Shown: positions 50,049 through 58,690, numbered from the stretch's first letter. The stretch is DNA of 64,000 nucleotides from Allobosea sp. Tri-44 (GCF_004123845.1 NZ_NBDP01000007.1:248001-312000), one strand, 5' to 3'. Numbers and translations are program-made. Notes: generated by a model from the letters alone, not told the origin.

Positions 50049-51413
50049 TCAAGCCGCCCGTTGCCCGCGACGAAGCTCTTCGACGATACGCGTGCCGGAG
50101 GCGGCGAGACGGGCAACCTTTCCGTCCAGCCCTCCGGCCAGCAGCCTTCCATGCTGCTTGAGAAAGCGGCCGGCGATCATCACGGCTTCGATGTCGCCGC
50201 GCCCCGCCTGCATCACCACGGTGGCGGCGGGATCGTGCACCGGCTGCAGATGCAGCGCACGCGCGTCGATCAGGGTGATGTCGGCCTGCTTGCCGAACGC
50301 GAGCGAGCCGATGCGGTGATCGAGGCCCAGCATGCGCGCGCCCGCTATGGTGATCCAGGACAGCGCCTGACGGACGGGAATCGTCGAGGTCGGCGGAATC
50401 GCGCCGGTCTGGCGGCGGCTTTCTGCGTTGTCGAGCGCGCGCTGCATGCCGAGCGCGATGCGCGCGACGCCCATCATGTCGCCGGCGAGCACGGATTCGA
50501 GATCGACGCCGAGCGAGGGCGCCACGCCCCGCGCCAGCAGCCGGCCGGTGATCGGGAAGCCATGGCCCTGCGTCATCTCGTTTTCCGGGGTGACGGAGAA
50601 AGAGGCGCCGAGATCGACCAGCCGCGCGAACAGCTCGTCCGAGAGGTCGTTGCCATGCACGATGTTGATGCAGGGCCCGACCAGCCCCTCGGCGAGCAAT
50701 TGCTCCCATCCACCCGGCGTCTTCGCCGCGCCACCGCCCTGGTGCATCGAGGCGACGAGGCCGAATTCGCGGGCGAGGCGGAAGTCGGCCCGCGCGACCT
50801 CCATTGTCGCGTAATGCGGGCCGAGGATGGCGAGGCCGAGCGTCAGCAAGCCGTCATCGCCGGCGAAACGGCCGCGCCGCAAACGCTCGACCTCGGCGCG
50901 CGGATGCGGCACCTCCGAGAAATGCGGCTCACCGGGCTTGGGATCGGGCTTGGGCGAGCCGTGGAAGAAGGCGGCGCGGATGCCGCTTTCCGTCAGCGCC
51001 TCGACGGCGGCGTCGGTGTGCTCGGGCGTGGGGTTGTTGTGGCACCAGTCGACCAGCGTCGTGGTGCCGGCGTCGATCTGGCCGAGCGCGCCCATCAGCG
51101 TCGCGATGCCGATATCCTCCGGCGTGAAGAGGGTGGCGAGGCCGGCATGCACCCAGCGGAAATATTCGAGCAGCGTCCAGTCGGCCGCGAGCCCGCGCAG
51201 GCCGGTCTGCCAGCTATGCATATGGGCGTTGACGAAGCCTGGCACGGCGATGCGCCCGGCCGCGTCGACGCGCTCGGCATCGTCAGCCTTGATGCGGGGC
51301 GCGATGGCGGCAATCCTGCCGTCCGCGACGAGGATGTCGCCCCGATCCAGGTCGCCCGTGGCGGCGTCCATCGAGAGGATGGTGGCGCCCGAGATGAGGA
51401 TGCGGCGCGCCAT
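50049..51413 (-). CDS. Amidohydrolase-family hydrolase/deaminase (TrzN/AtzA/SsnA-like)
   Basis: This 454-residue member of the cytosine-deaminase-like amidohydrolase group has metal ligands H-x-H in GFVNAHMHSWQTGLRG, a histidine in GLVASMHQGGG, a histidine in NIVHGNDLSD and an aspartate in PSLGVDLESVL. A small beta-sandwich formed by both ends closes the barrel. Relatives deaminate or dechlorinate N-heterocycles. Its presence in a hydroxyquinol operon is unusual and suggests that the imported compound carries an amine, an amide or a ring nitrogen. It begins two bases after the maleylacetate reductase stop. Confidence 0.88.
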   Translation of the reverse strand: MARRILISGATILSMDAATGDLDRGDILVADGRIAAIAPRIKADDAERVDAAGRIAVPGFVNAHMHSWQTGLRGLAADWTLLEYFRWVHAGLATLFTPEDIGIATLMGALGQIDAGTTTLVDWCHNNPTPEHTDAAVEALTESGIRAAFFHGSPKPDPKPGEPHFSEVPHPRAEVERLRRGRFAGDDGLLTLGLAILGPHYATMEVARADFRLAREFGLVASMHQGGGAAKTPGGWEQLLAEGLVGPCINIVHGNDLSDELFARLVDLGASFSVTPENEMTQGHGFPITGRLLARGVAPSLGVDLESVLAGDMMGVARIALGMQRALDNAESRRQTGAIPPTSTIPVRQALSWITIAGARMLGLDHRIGSLAFGKQADITLIDARALHLQPVHDPAATVVMQAGRGDIEAVMIAGRFLKQHGRLLAGGLDGKVARLAASGTRIVEELRRGQRAA

Positions 51414-51415
51414 GC

Positions 51416-52504
51416 TCAGGCCGCCTCGTCTTCGGCGATGGCGGCCCGCGGCCGCTCGCCTGCGAAGGCCTTGGCGAGCAGGTTGCGGATGCCGTCGCGC
51501 GTGACCGGTCGCGGATTCCAGTAGGGGTTCTCGACGGCGATGTCCGCTGCCGTCTCGATTCCGCTCTCCGGCATACCGAGTTGCGCCAGCGACAGCGGCA
51601 CGCCGAGCGCGCGCACCAGATCGTACAGGCCCTGCGCCGCGTCGGGGGCGCCGAGCGCCCGGCGGATCGCGGCCATCGCCTCCGGCGCGGCCGGCGCGTT
51701 GTAGGCGACCGCATGCGGCAGGACGACGGTATGCGTCTCGGCATGGGGCAGGTCGAAGCTGCCGCCCAGCGTGTGGCAGAGCTTGTGGTGCAGCGCCATC
51801 CCGACCGCACCGAGGCAACAGCCGCAGAGCCAGGCGCCGTAGAGCGCGTTGGTGCGTGCCTCCAGGTTCGCCGGCTCGTGAACGAGGATCGGCAAGGCGG
51901 AGGACAAGGTGCGGATGCCGTCCTCCGCCATCAGGGAGATGATCGGATTGCGGTCCCTGGCGTAGAGCGCCTCGACCGCATGGGCCATGGCGTTGACGCC
52001 CGAGGTCGCCGACAGCATCGGCGGCAGGCTGAGCGTCAGCTCGACATCGTAGAGCACCGTCTCGGGCAGCACGTCGAGCGAGCGGATCGTCGTCTTGCGG
52101 CCAGCTTCCGTCTGGCCGAGGATCGGTGTCATCTCCGAGCCGGCATAGGTGGTCGGGATAACGATCTGCGGCACGCCGGTGCGCAGCGCCAGCGCCTTGC
52201 CGAGCCCGGTGGTGGAGCCGCCGCCCAGCGCCACGACGCAATCGGCCCCGGTCTCGCGCAGGGTTTCGAGCGCCCGCTCCGTCACCTCGACCGGCGTATG
52301 CATCGTCGCCTCGGCGAAGTACCCGGCCAAGGCGGAGCCGAGCAGGGCACCAAGACGCTCACCCGCGGCCGTCTGCTGCGGCGTCGTCAGCACCAGCGCC
52401 CGCCGGGCGCCGAGCCGCTGAACCTCCGCCGCGACCTCCTTGATCGTGCCACGCCCGAAGCGGACCCGGGACGGGAGAGCCTCATAGGTGAAGGTCTCGA
52501 TCAT
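51416..52504 (-). CDS. Maleylacetate reductase (iron-containing alcohol dehydrogenase-like)
   Basis: This 362-residue protein has the NAD motif VVALGGGSTTGLGKALAL (about residues 90-107). The segments IPTTYAGSEMTPILGQTE, SGVNAMAHAVEALYA and HHKLCHTLGGSFDLPHAETH carry the histidines of the family. The pattern is that of maleylacetate reductases, which turn maleylacetate into 3-oxoadipate with NADH. It pairs with the hydroxyquinol dioxygenase gene in the same operon. It starts 43 bp after the Dabb-domain gene. Confidence 0.92.
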   Translation of the reverse strand: MIETFTYEALPSRVRFGRGTIKEVAAEVQRLGARRALVLTTPQQTAAGERLGALLGSALAGYFAEATMHTPVEVTERALETLRETGADCVVALGGGSTTGLGKALALRTGVPQIVIPTTYAGSEMTPILGQTEAGRKTTIRSLDVLPETVLYDVELTLSLPPMLSATSGVNAMAHAVEALYARDRNPIISLMAEDGIRTLSSALPILVHEPANLEARTNALYGAWLCGCCLGAVGMALHHKLCHTLGGSFDLPHAETHTVVLPHAVAYNAPAAPEAMAAIRRALGAPDAAQGLYDLVRALGVPLSLAQLGMPESGIETAADIAVENPYWNPRPVTRDGIRNLLAKAFAGERPRAAIAEDEAA

Positions 52505-52547
52505 CGGGGACTCCCTGCGGAAGAGACGTTGATCGGGCGGTGCCGGC

Positions 52548-52922
52548 TCACTCGCCGGCGACGACTTCGCGGTGGCGGTGCAGATCGCTTCCGGCAAAGA
52601 CCGGGGTGTCCGCGTCGGCGAGATAGTCGACCTGGAAGCGCGCGATCCTGAGATCGGCCAGCTCCTGCCGGACCCTCAGATGCTCGGGATGGCTGCCATA
52701 GGCTTCCAGCGCAGCGCGATCGGCAAACTCGCTGACCAGAACGACATCGCAGGCATAGTCGACACCGCTGACGTCCGCGCCGATCTCGATATGGGTGAGA
52801 CCGTCGATGCGGCCCCGAAGCCCCTCGAAGGCAGCCTTGACCTTGGCGCGGGCAGCGGCGCGCTCCTGCGGCGTGTCTCCACGCAAGCGCCACATCACGA
52901 TGTGGCGGACCGGACCGGACAT
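52548..52922 (-). CDS. Dabb-domain (stress-responsive A/B barrel) protein
   Basis: This 124-residue dimeric alpha+beta-barrel protein has VRHIVMWRLRGDTPQERAAA, DGLTHIEIGADVSGVDYACD and VLVSEFADRAALEAYGSHPE with the usual HPEH-type ending. Dabb proteins are found in many catabolic operons and some are cyclases or monooxygenase-like. It is the first gene of the long minus-strand operon and is divergent from a LysR regulator gene 118 bp away. Confidence 0.88.
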   Translation of the reverse strand: MSGPVRHIVMWRLRGDTPQERAAARAKVKAAFEGLRGRIDGLTHIEIGADVSGVDYACDVVLVSEFADRAALEAYGSHPEHLRVRQELADLRIARFQVDYLADADTPVFAGSDLHRHREVVAGE

Positions 52923-52981
52923 GGCGTTTCCTCGACCTTAGGCCATCGTTCTTGGGCCGTCGTTGTCCGGCGAGTTAAGAC

Positions 52982-53041
52982 TTGCGAAAGCCGGAAATAA
53001 AGCTGAGCTTCAGGAACTCTCTTTTGCGGAAATCGGAAATA
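52982..53041. promoter_or_regulatory. 18-bp direct repeats, 42 bp apart, in the LysR/operon promoter region
   Basis: TTGCGAAAGCCGGAAATA (52982-52999) recurs as TTGCGGAAATCGGAAATA (53024-53041), with 15 of 18 matches. The start-to-start distance is 42 bp, four helical turns, which places both on the same DNA face. The second copy runs into the LysR start codon, which suggests autoregulation. No inverted symmetry is obvious within a copy. Confidence 0.45.
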
Positions 53042-53955
53042 TGGACCGGCTCACGCAGATCGAGGTGTTCGTGAAGACGGCGGAGCTGCGCAGCCTGTCG
53101 CGCGCGGCGGAAGCGCTCGGCATGTCGAACGCCGCCGCCAGCCGGCACCTCGCCGCCCTGGAAGAGCGCCTCGCCGCCCGGCTGGTCGAGCGCAATACGC
53201 GCCGGCTCTGGCTGACCGAGGCGGGCGAGCAGTTCTACCAGCGCAGCGGCGCGCTGCTGACCGAGTTCGGCGAGGCCGAGGATGCGGTGAACGCCCATAC
53301 GCTCGCGCCGCAGGGCGTGCTGCGCGTCACTAGCTCCCTGTCCTTTGCGACGATCTATCTGGCACCGATGCTGCCGGCGTTCCGCAAGCTCTACCCCAAG
53401 CTCGGCGTCCACATCGCCGTCGCCAACCGCTATCTCGACTTCATCGAGGCCGGCATCGACGTCGCCATCCGCACGCGCCTGCACGAGCCCGACAGCCATA
53501 TCATGGTGCGGCGGCTCGGGCGGATGCGGCGGGTCCTCGCCGCCTCCCCCGCCTATCTGGAGGAGCGCGGGCGGCCCGCGGCCCCGGCCGACCTCGCCCA
53601 GCACGACATGCTGGTCTATAACCTCGCCGCCGACCCGTTCTCGCTGCGCTTGACCAGGGGGGATACCGAGCGGATCGTGCGGATCGGCGCGGCGCTCGAC
53701 TGCAATGACGGGCAGGTGATCCGCCAGGCCGCAATCGCGGGGCTCGGCATCCTCATCCAGCCGCTCTACATCGTGCAGGCCGATATCGAGGCGGGGCGCC
53801 TGACACCCGTCCTGCTCGACTGGCAGCTACCGATGCTGACCATGAACATTGCCTATCAGAACCGCGACCACCTGCCGGCCAAGATCCGGGTGTTCAACGA
53901 GTTCCTCGTCAATCACGTCCGCTCGACCTCAAACAGCCAGATATGGTCGGCATGA
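53041..53955 (+). CDS. LysR-family regulator of the hydroxyquinol/ABC operon
   Basis: This 304-residue LysR protein has an N-terminal winged helix (QIEVFVKTAELRSLSRAAEA, MSNAAASRHLAALEERLAAR) and a periplasmic-fold effector domain that keeps the CrgA/PerR-like features GVLRVTSSLSFATIYLAPML and AIAGLGILIQPLYIVQ. I chose ATG 53041, where the family starts; a 26-codon extension to 52963 lacks conservation. Being divergent from the operon at 52922-41320, it is the likely activator, with an effector from the aromatic pathway. Confidence 0.9.
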   Translation: MDRLTQIEVFVKTAELRSLSRAAEALGMSNAAASRHLAALEERLAARLVERNTRRLWLTEAGEQFYQRSGALLTEFGEAEDAVNAHTLAPQGVLRVTSSLSFATIYLAPMLPAFRKLYPKLGVHIAVANRYLDFIEAGIDVAIRTRLHEPDSHIMVRRLGRMRRVLAASPAYLEERGRPAAPADLAQHDMLVYNLAADPFSLRLTRGDTERIVRIGAALDCNDGQVIRQAAIAGLGILIQPLYIVQADIEAGRLTPVLLDWQLPMLTMNIAYQNRDHLPAKIRVFNEFLVNHVRSTSNSQIWSA

Positions 53956-54256
53956 CCGCCCTTGGCAGTGCCAGCAGATCGAGAAGCTGAGGCAGCAAGG
54001 CAACTTTGGCTTCAGTTTTGCCCTTTGTCGGATGCTGAGGCGGTAAACAACGCGACCCTAGCGGTGCGCCAACTGCTGACGTTGGCGTGCTACCCGGAAG
54101 CGGACATTTTTCGCTGACCCCTGCGATAAGCCCGCGACCTATTGCGGTCACTACGGGCGGAACGTCTCGCCATCCCGGAGATGCCATGGATGGGTTCGTG
54201 CGAGGTTCAACGGCGCGCATGCGATTGTCTTCGGTGCAACCGCTTTTCCGGTACGC
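53956..54256. other. Non-coding stretch between convergent LysR genes
   Basis: These 301 bp separate the stops of two convergent LysR genes. No gene, clear hairpin with T-run or repeat was found. Confidence 0.5.
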
Positions 54257-55180
54257 CTAGCCGCCGGCAGACAACTTGGCCTGACTTTTCGACAGCGCGA
54301 CGACCCAAGCTCTGAATTCCGTTCCGAACGGCTTGTCCAGCGCTGCGCGGTCCCAGGCTAGAAAATAGGGGTCGCTCAGTTGCAGACGATGGTCGAAAGG
54401 GATCACCAGGCGTCCGGCTGCGAGGTCTTCGGCGATCATCGCCATTTGGGCGAGAGCGAAGCCGTGCCCGTTGACTGCGGCGTCCAGAGCGGAACTCGAC
54501 AGGGAGAAGGCGAGTTCGGTCTCGACCCGGCGCAGATTTCCGCCGACGCTCGCTGCCCACTCGCGCCATGTCGGGGCCGGACGATGCTGCTGTTCCCATT
54601 CGATGCCGATCAAGGGATGGCGCAAGACATCGTCGGCGGTGCTGACATCGTGTCCGGCAATCAGAGAGGGCGCGCAGGCCGGCACGACCCAATCGGTAAA
54701 CAGCTCGGTGAAATGGGCGAACCCCTTGCTCTTTTCGCCATATGAAATGCGGAAATCAAAGGGATCGTGGTGCAGCACCGGCTCCGCTTCGGCGCCGATC
54801 AGGCGAACCTTCGCGGCCGGATGGAGTGCGTGCCAGTCAAAGAGTTTCGGGCCGATCCACCGGCTGGCCACTGAAGCCAGGCAACTCACGACGAGGCCGC
54901 CGCTCGCCCGCGCGTGATCGAGGGCGGCATGCGTCTGGCGAAGATCGTCGAACGCCGCCGCCAGGCCCTTCTGATACATCCTGCCCCAGGATGTCAGCTC
55001 GACCCCCTTGCCGCTACGCTCGAGCAGATGGAGCCCGAGATGCTCCTCCAGCTTGCGGATCTGCTGGCTAACCGCTCCTGGCGAGACACCGAGTTCAAGA
55101 GCGGCCTTCGTGACGCTGCCGTGCCGCGCCACATGCTCGAAGGCTTGCATGGCTTTCAACGGTAGCTGTTTCGGCACCAA
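54257..55180 (-). CDS. LysR-family regulator (GcvA/AmpR-like)
   Basis: This 307-residue LysR protein has the GcvA-type start KQLPLKAMQAFEHVARHGSV, helix-turn-helix KAALELGVSPGAVSQQIRKL and an effector domain with SLIAGHDVSTADDVLRHPLI and GHGFALAQMAMIAEDLAAGR. GcvA-like proteins control amino-acid-linked genes and can both activate and repress. It is divergent from the Rieske oxygenase gene, and a T-N11-A dyad lies in the gap, so it very likely controls the operon from 55302. Confidence 0.92.
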   Translation of the reverse strand: MVPKQLPLKAMQAFEHVARHGSVTKAALELGVSPGAVSQQIRKLEEHLGLHLLERSGKGVELTSWGRMYQKGLAAAFDDLRQTHAALDHARASGGLVVSCLASVASRWIGPKLFDWHALHPAAKVRLIGAEAEPVLHHDPFDFRISYGEKSKGFAHFTELFTDWVVPACAPSLIAGHDVSTADDVLRHPLIGIEWEQQHRPAPTWREWAASVGGNLRRVETELAFSLSSSALDAAVNGHGFALAQMAMIAEDLAAGRLVIPFDHRLQLSDPYFLAWDRAALDKPFGTEFRAWVVALSKSQAKLSAGG

Positions 55181-55207
55181 GACCTCTCTGCGGAGCGATC
55201 AGTCATT

Positions 55208-55220
55208 TTAGTTTTTCTAA
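55208..55220. promoter_or_regulatory. LysR-type T-N11-A box
   Basis: TTAG-N5-CTAA (55208-55220) is a dyad of 13 bases that fits the LysR box T-N11-A. It is in an unusually AT-rich patch 28 bp from the LysR start and 82 bp upstream of the oxygenase start, which is the expected place for autoregulation and divergent activation. Confidence 0.5.
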
Positions 55221-55301
55221 TATAGATTGCAATTCGTAACGCTTCGTCCCGGCTCGCAGCGCGCTTAACAATTGGCCTGTCGATTGCGCGGGGAAGCCGT
55301 C

Positions 55302-56342
55302 ATGTTCCTGAGAAACGCTTGGTATGTCGCTGGATGGGATCGCGAGATCGGCACCGCGCTGCATCCGGTCACGATGCTGGGCGAGGCGATCGTTCTCTTC
55401 CGCAGGCAGGACCGCACACTGGCAGCCCTGGAGGATGCCTGCCCGCATCGCAAGCTCCCCTTGTCCATGGGTCGCATCAAGGGCGACACGGTCGAGTGCG
55501 GCTATCACGGCCTGACCTTCGACGGCACCGGAACCTGCACGCGCGTGCCTGGCGCCGAACGCATTCCTCATGTCGCTCGGGTCCGTTCCTATCCGGTCGC
55601 GGAGCGTTACGGCCTGGTCTGGATCTGGATGGGCGAGGCGTCGCTGGCCGACCCTGCCGAAATCTTCGCGGTCGATCACTGGGGCGATCCTGCCTGGGGC
55701 ATCAACCAGGGCGATGGCATGACGATCGACTGCAACTACCTCTACATGACCGACAATCTGCTCGACCCTTCGCATGTCGCGTGGGTTCATCAGTCCTCCT
55801 TCGGCGGCGCCGGAACCGAGGAGACTCCCCTCCAGACGACGGTCGGGGAAGACGGAGTGACCGTCTGGCGCTGGATGATGGATGCTCCGCCCGCACCCTT
55901 CTATGCGCCGTTCCTGAAGTTCAGCGGACATTGCGATCGCAAGCAGCATTATGAAGTCCGCTATCCCAGCAATGCGATCATCAAGGCAATTTTCGCGCCG
56001 GCTGGGAGTGGCGGCGAAGGCCGTCCGTTCCATCAGGACGTGTTCCTGATGGACAGCTACAATTTCATGACCCCGATCGATGAGCGCCGGACCCGCTACT
56101 ACTGGTTCCAGATGCGCAACTTCGCGCCGAACGACGCCGAGATTTCCGCACAGTTCGCAACCTCGGTCAGGGGCGCATTCGAGGAGGACCGCGCCGTACT
56201 GACAGCCGTGCAAAAAGGCATGGACGACAAGCGCACGCCCAATCTCGACCTCAAGATCGACAATGGCCCGCTCCGTTTTCGCCGCCGGCTGACGCAGCTC
56301 ATCGAGGCCGAGCGCGCCTCCTCGCTCGCCGCCGCGGAATAG
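55302..56342 (+). CDS. Rieske non-haem iron oxygenase alpha subunit (VanA/DdmC-like)
   Basis: This 346-residue oxygenase has an N-terminal Rieske [2Fe-2S] domain with C47-P-H49 and C66-G-Y-H69. The catalytic domain has the iron-facial-triad pattern DNLLDPSHVAWVHQSSF. Length and opening (FLRNAWYVAGWDREI) match the vanillate O-demethylase group, which removes methyl groups or hydroxylates aromatic and amine substrates. The start at 55302 is the family start. The reductase gene follows by 10 bp. The substrate is not determined by sequence. An aminotransferase and a peptide-type importer are in the same operon, so an amino-acid-like substrate is possible. Confidence 0.92.
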   Translation: MFLRNAWYVAGWDREIGTALHPVTMLGEAIVLFRRQDRTLAALEDACPHRKLPLSMGRIKGDTVECGYHGLTFDGTGTCTRVPGAERIPHVARVRSYPVAERYGLVWIWMGEASLADPAEIFAVDHWGDPAWGINQGDGMTIDCNYLYMTDNLLDPSHVAWVHQSSFGGAGTEETPLQTTVGEDGVTVWRWMMDAPPAPFYAPFLKFSGHCDRKQHYEVRYPSNAIIKAIFAPAGSGGEGRPFHQDVFLMDSYNFMTPIDERRTRYYWFQMRNFAPNDAEISAQFATSVRGAFEEDRAVLTAVQKGMDDKRTPNLDLKIDNGPLRFRRRLTQLIEAERASSLAAAE

Positions 56343-56352
56343 GGCGTCCTTC

Positions 56353-57465
56353 GTGAGCGCGCCCCGGATGAGCGGTTTCCGCGAGCTCAAGGTTCTCGCC
56401 AAAAGGCGCGAGAGCAGCACGATCACGTCCTTCGAGCTCGCGCCGGTAGAGCGCGAAGGATGGCGCCCATTCAGGCCCGGCCAGGTCCTCGTGCTGCGCT
56501 GCGCCTCTTCAACGGAACGCCGGTTCGTGCCGCGCACCTACAGCGTGTCGTCACCTTCCGCGGAGGCGGGGCGCTACCGGATCACCGTGAAGCGTGAGGC
56601 TGCTCCATCTGCGGGGCTGCCCGACGGGATCGGTTCCTGCTTCCTGCATGACGCGGTCGAGGTCGGCGACATCCTTCTGGTGGATGGGCCGCGCGGAGAG
56701 TTCGTCCTGCGCGATGAAAGCTCGCGTCCCGTCGTTCTGCTGAGCGGCGGCGTCGGGTTGACGCCTTTGGTCTCGATGCTTCATGCGCTGGCTGCCGATG
56801 CCGGCAGGCGCGTCTTCTTTATCCATGCCTGCGACAATGGCGAGGTGCATGCGCTGCGCGACGAGGTCGATGCCATCGCGGCGGACCATGCCCATGTCAG
56901 CGTACACTATTGCTACCGATTTCCGACAGATGCCGACCGGCGAGCTGGCCGCTTTCACAGCGAAGGCCTCGTCACCCGCGAGGCACTGCAGAGTCTGCTG
57001 CCGCTCGACGACTATGACGTCTATCTGTGTGGCCCTCCCCCTTTCATGGACGCCGTCCATGGGCTGATCCGCTCGCTCGGCATCACGCCCGAACGGATCG
57101 CGAGCGAGGTCTTCGGACCCGCCAGCCTCGCCGGCGACGGGCGCGCCTCGAACGAAGGAAGCAACCCGGAATCCGTTTCTTCACTTATCGCCCGACCATT
57201 GGCGGGCACGGAACCTCTCGTTGAATTCCGCAGGTCGGGCCGGATCGTGCCATGGGACGCGGCAGCACAGTCCCTGCTGGTCTTCGCCGAGGAGAACGGC
57301 CTCGATCCCGAATTCTCGTGTCGCGCCGGAATCTGCGGCTCGTGCACGACCGCCGTGATCGAAGGCGAGGCCGACTATTTCGAAGAACCGCTCGACCCGC
57401 CTGGCGACGGCCACGTCCTGATCTGCTGCGCCCGCCCGAACGGCAACCTGGTGCTCGACCTGTGA
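56353..57465 (+). CDS. Rieske oxygenase reductase (flavin/NAD domain + C-terminal [2Fe-2S], VanB-like)
   Basis: This 370-residue electron-transfer protein starts at GTG 56353. It has a flavin-binding barrel (RRFVPRTYSVSSPS, about residues 56-69), an NAD(P)H domain (VVLLSGGVGLTPLVSMLHAL, DDYDVYLCGPPPFMDAVHGL) and a C-terminal plant-type ferredoxin (FSCRAGICGSCTTAVIEGEA with a distal ICCAR cysteine). It passes electrons from NAD(P)H to the oxygenase. The flavin loop RTYSVSS is closer to flavohaemoglobin-type reductases than to FMN-only VanB, as in the reductases of carnitine and stachydrine demethylases. Its stop overlaps the aminotransferase start by four bases. Confidence 0.9.
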   Translation: MSAPRMSGFRELKVLAKRRESSTITSFELAPVEREGWRPFRPGQVLVLRCASSTERRFVPRTYSVSSPSAEAGRYRITVKREAAPSAGLPDGIGSCFLHDAVEVGDILLVDGPRGEFVLRDESSRPVVLLSGGVGLTPLVSMLHALAADAGRRVFFIHACDNGEVHALRDEVDAIAADHAHVSVHYCYRFPTDADRRAGRFHSEGLVTREALQSLLPLDDYDVYLCGPPPFMDAVHGLIRSLGITPERIASEVFGPASLAGDGRASNEGSNPESVSSLIARPLAGTEPLVEFRRSGRIVPWDAAAQSLLVFAEENGLDPEFSCRAGICGSCTTAVIEGEADYFEEPLDPPGDGHVLICCARPNGNLVLDL

Positions 57466-58616
57466 ACCCGCAGAGTGCAGGCTTGAAGGACGGTGACGCC
57501 GAGAGCCGGCGCGCAGCCGGCGCGGCTCCCCAGGATCAGCGCTTCAACCGCTATGTGGCCGCGCTGCCAGCCTACAATGCGGGAATGAACGTCGACCGCG
57601 CACGCGAGATCAGCGGCAGGCAGGATATTGCGCGGCTGGCGAGCAACGAGAACCCCGACGGCTGCTCTCCGGCGGTTTGGGCGGCACTGACATCGCCCGC
57701 ATTCGAACCTTGGCGCTATGCAGACCCCGCCTGCACGCTTCTCAAGACTGCCCTCGCCCGCAAACTGGCGGTCGGGATCGACGAGATCGTCATCGGCAAC
57801 GGCTCCGAAGAGATGATCGCTGCGATCTCGCGCGCGACGCTGATGCCCGGGGCGAAGGTCGTCACGGTCGCGCCCAGCTTCGGCCTGCATGAGATCGAGC
57901 CGCTAGCGGTCGGCGCGCAGGTGGTCAAGGTCGCCATGACCGCCGAGCTTGGCTTCGACATCCCGGCGCTGGAGGCTGCGATCGTGGCTGGCCCGCGCCT
58001 GGTGTTTCTCTCGTCGCCATGGAACCCCGTCGGCCCCGCGCTCGACAGGCACGCCCTGCAGCGCCTGATCGCCGCCACCGGGCCCAATACGCTGTTCGTG
58101 CTCGACGAGGCGTATTTCGAGTTCGGCGGCAGCGACATGCCGGACGGGCTTGCGCTCATGCGCGAGGCAGGTGTCGCCCATATCATCCTGCGGACCTTTT
58201 CGAAGGCCTATGGGCTTGCCGGGCTACGCGTGGGCTATGCCGTCTGCAGCGACGCGGAGACCGCGCGCGTCGTGGCTGCGGCCAAAACGCCGTTCAACGT
58301 CAATGGCGCAGCCCAAATCGCCGCGCTCGCCGCACTGGACGACGAGGACTGGATGCTGGCCTCGGTCGCGCGGCTGCGCGCTGAGCGCCAACGGGTGACG
58401 GAAGCGCTGCGCGCTATCGGACTCCATACGGCGCCGTCCCACACCAATTTCGTCTTTCTGGATGCCGGCCGCGACAGCGTCGAGCTCGAACGTCGGCTCT
58501 TGATGCAGGGCATCCTCGTCAAGGCCTGGCGCGAGCCGGGTTTCCAGAACTTCGTCAGAGCGACCATCGGCCATCGTTGGGAGAACGACAGGTTTTTGGA
58601 GGCTTTGGCGCCCTAG
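57462..58616 (+). CDS. HisC-like PLP-dependent aminotransferase
   Basis: This 384-residue fold-type I aminotransferase has IARLASNENPDGCSPAVWAA, IVIGNGSEEMIAAISRATLM, FLSSPWNPVGPALDRHALQR and VLDEAYFEFGG. The PLP lysine is K248 in RTFSKAYGLAGLRVGY, and the C-terminal RATIGHRWENDRFLEAL carries the substrate-carboxylate arginine. It resembles histidinol-phosphate aminotransferases, which often also use aromatic amino acids. It starts at GTG 57462, overlapping the reductase stop. A role in histidine synthesis is unlikely in this setting; transamination of the oxygenase product or of an imported amino acid is more plausible. Confidence 0.9.
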   Translation: MNPQSAGLKDGDAESRRAAGAAPQDQRFNRYVAALPAYNAGMNVDRAREISGRQDIARLASNENPDGCSPAVWAALTSPAFEPWRYADPACTLLKTALARKLAVGIDEIVIGNGSEEMIAAISRATLMPGAKVVTVAPSFGLHEIEPLAVGAQVVKVAMTAELGFDIPALEAAIVAGPRLVFLSSPWNPVGPALDRHALQRLIAATGPNTLFVLDEAYFEFGGSDMPDGLALMREAGVAHIILRTFSKAYGLAGLRVGYAVCSDAETARVVAAAKTPFNVNGAAQIAALAALDDEDWMLASVARLRAERQRVTEALRAIGLHTAPSHTNFVFLDAGRDSVELERRLLMQGILVKAWREPGFQNFVRATIGHRWENDRFLEALAP

Positions 58617-58690
58617 CCGCGTGCCTGACCGACTGAGCACAGAACTCAGCGGGGCCGCGGTCATCACAAACCAAAAAGGGGAATGCAGAC

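Noticed and set aside
49695-51524. 609-codon plus-strand frame opposite the 3-hydroxyisobutyrate dehydrogenase-like and amidohydrolase genes
   Set aside because: It spans two real minus-strand genes and shows no recognisable protein pattern.
57462-58616. Calling the aminotransferase the biosynthetic hisC
   Set aside because: It is embedded in a Rieske oxygenase/ABC importer operon with overlapping starts and no other histidine synthesis genes.
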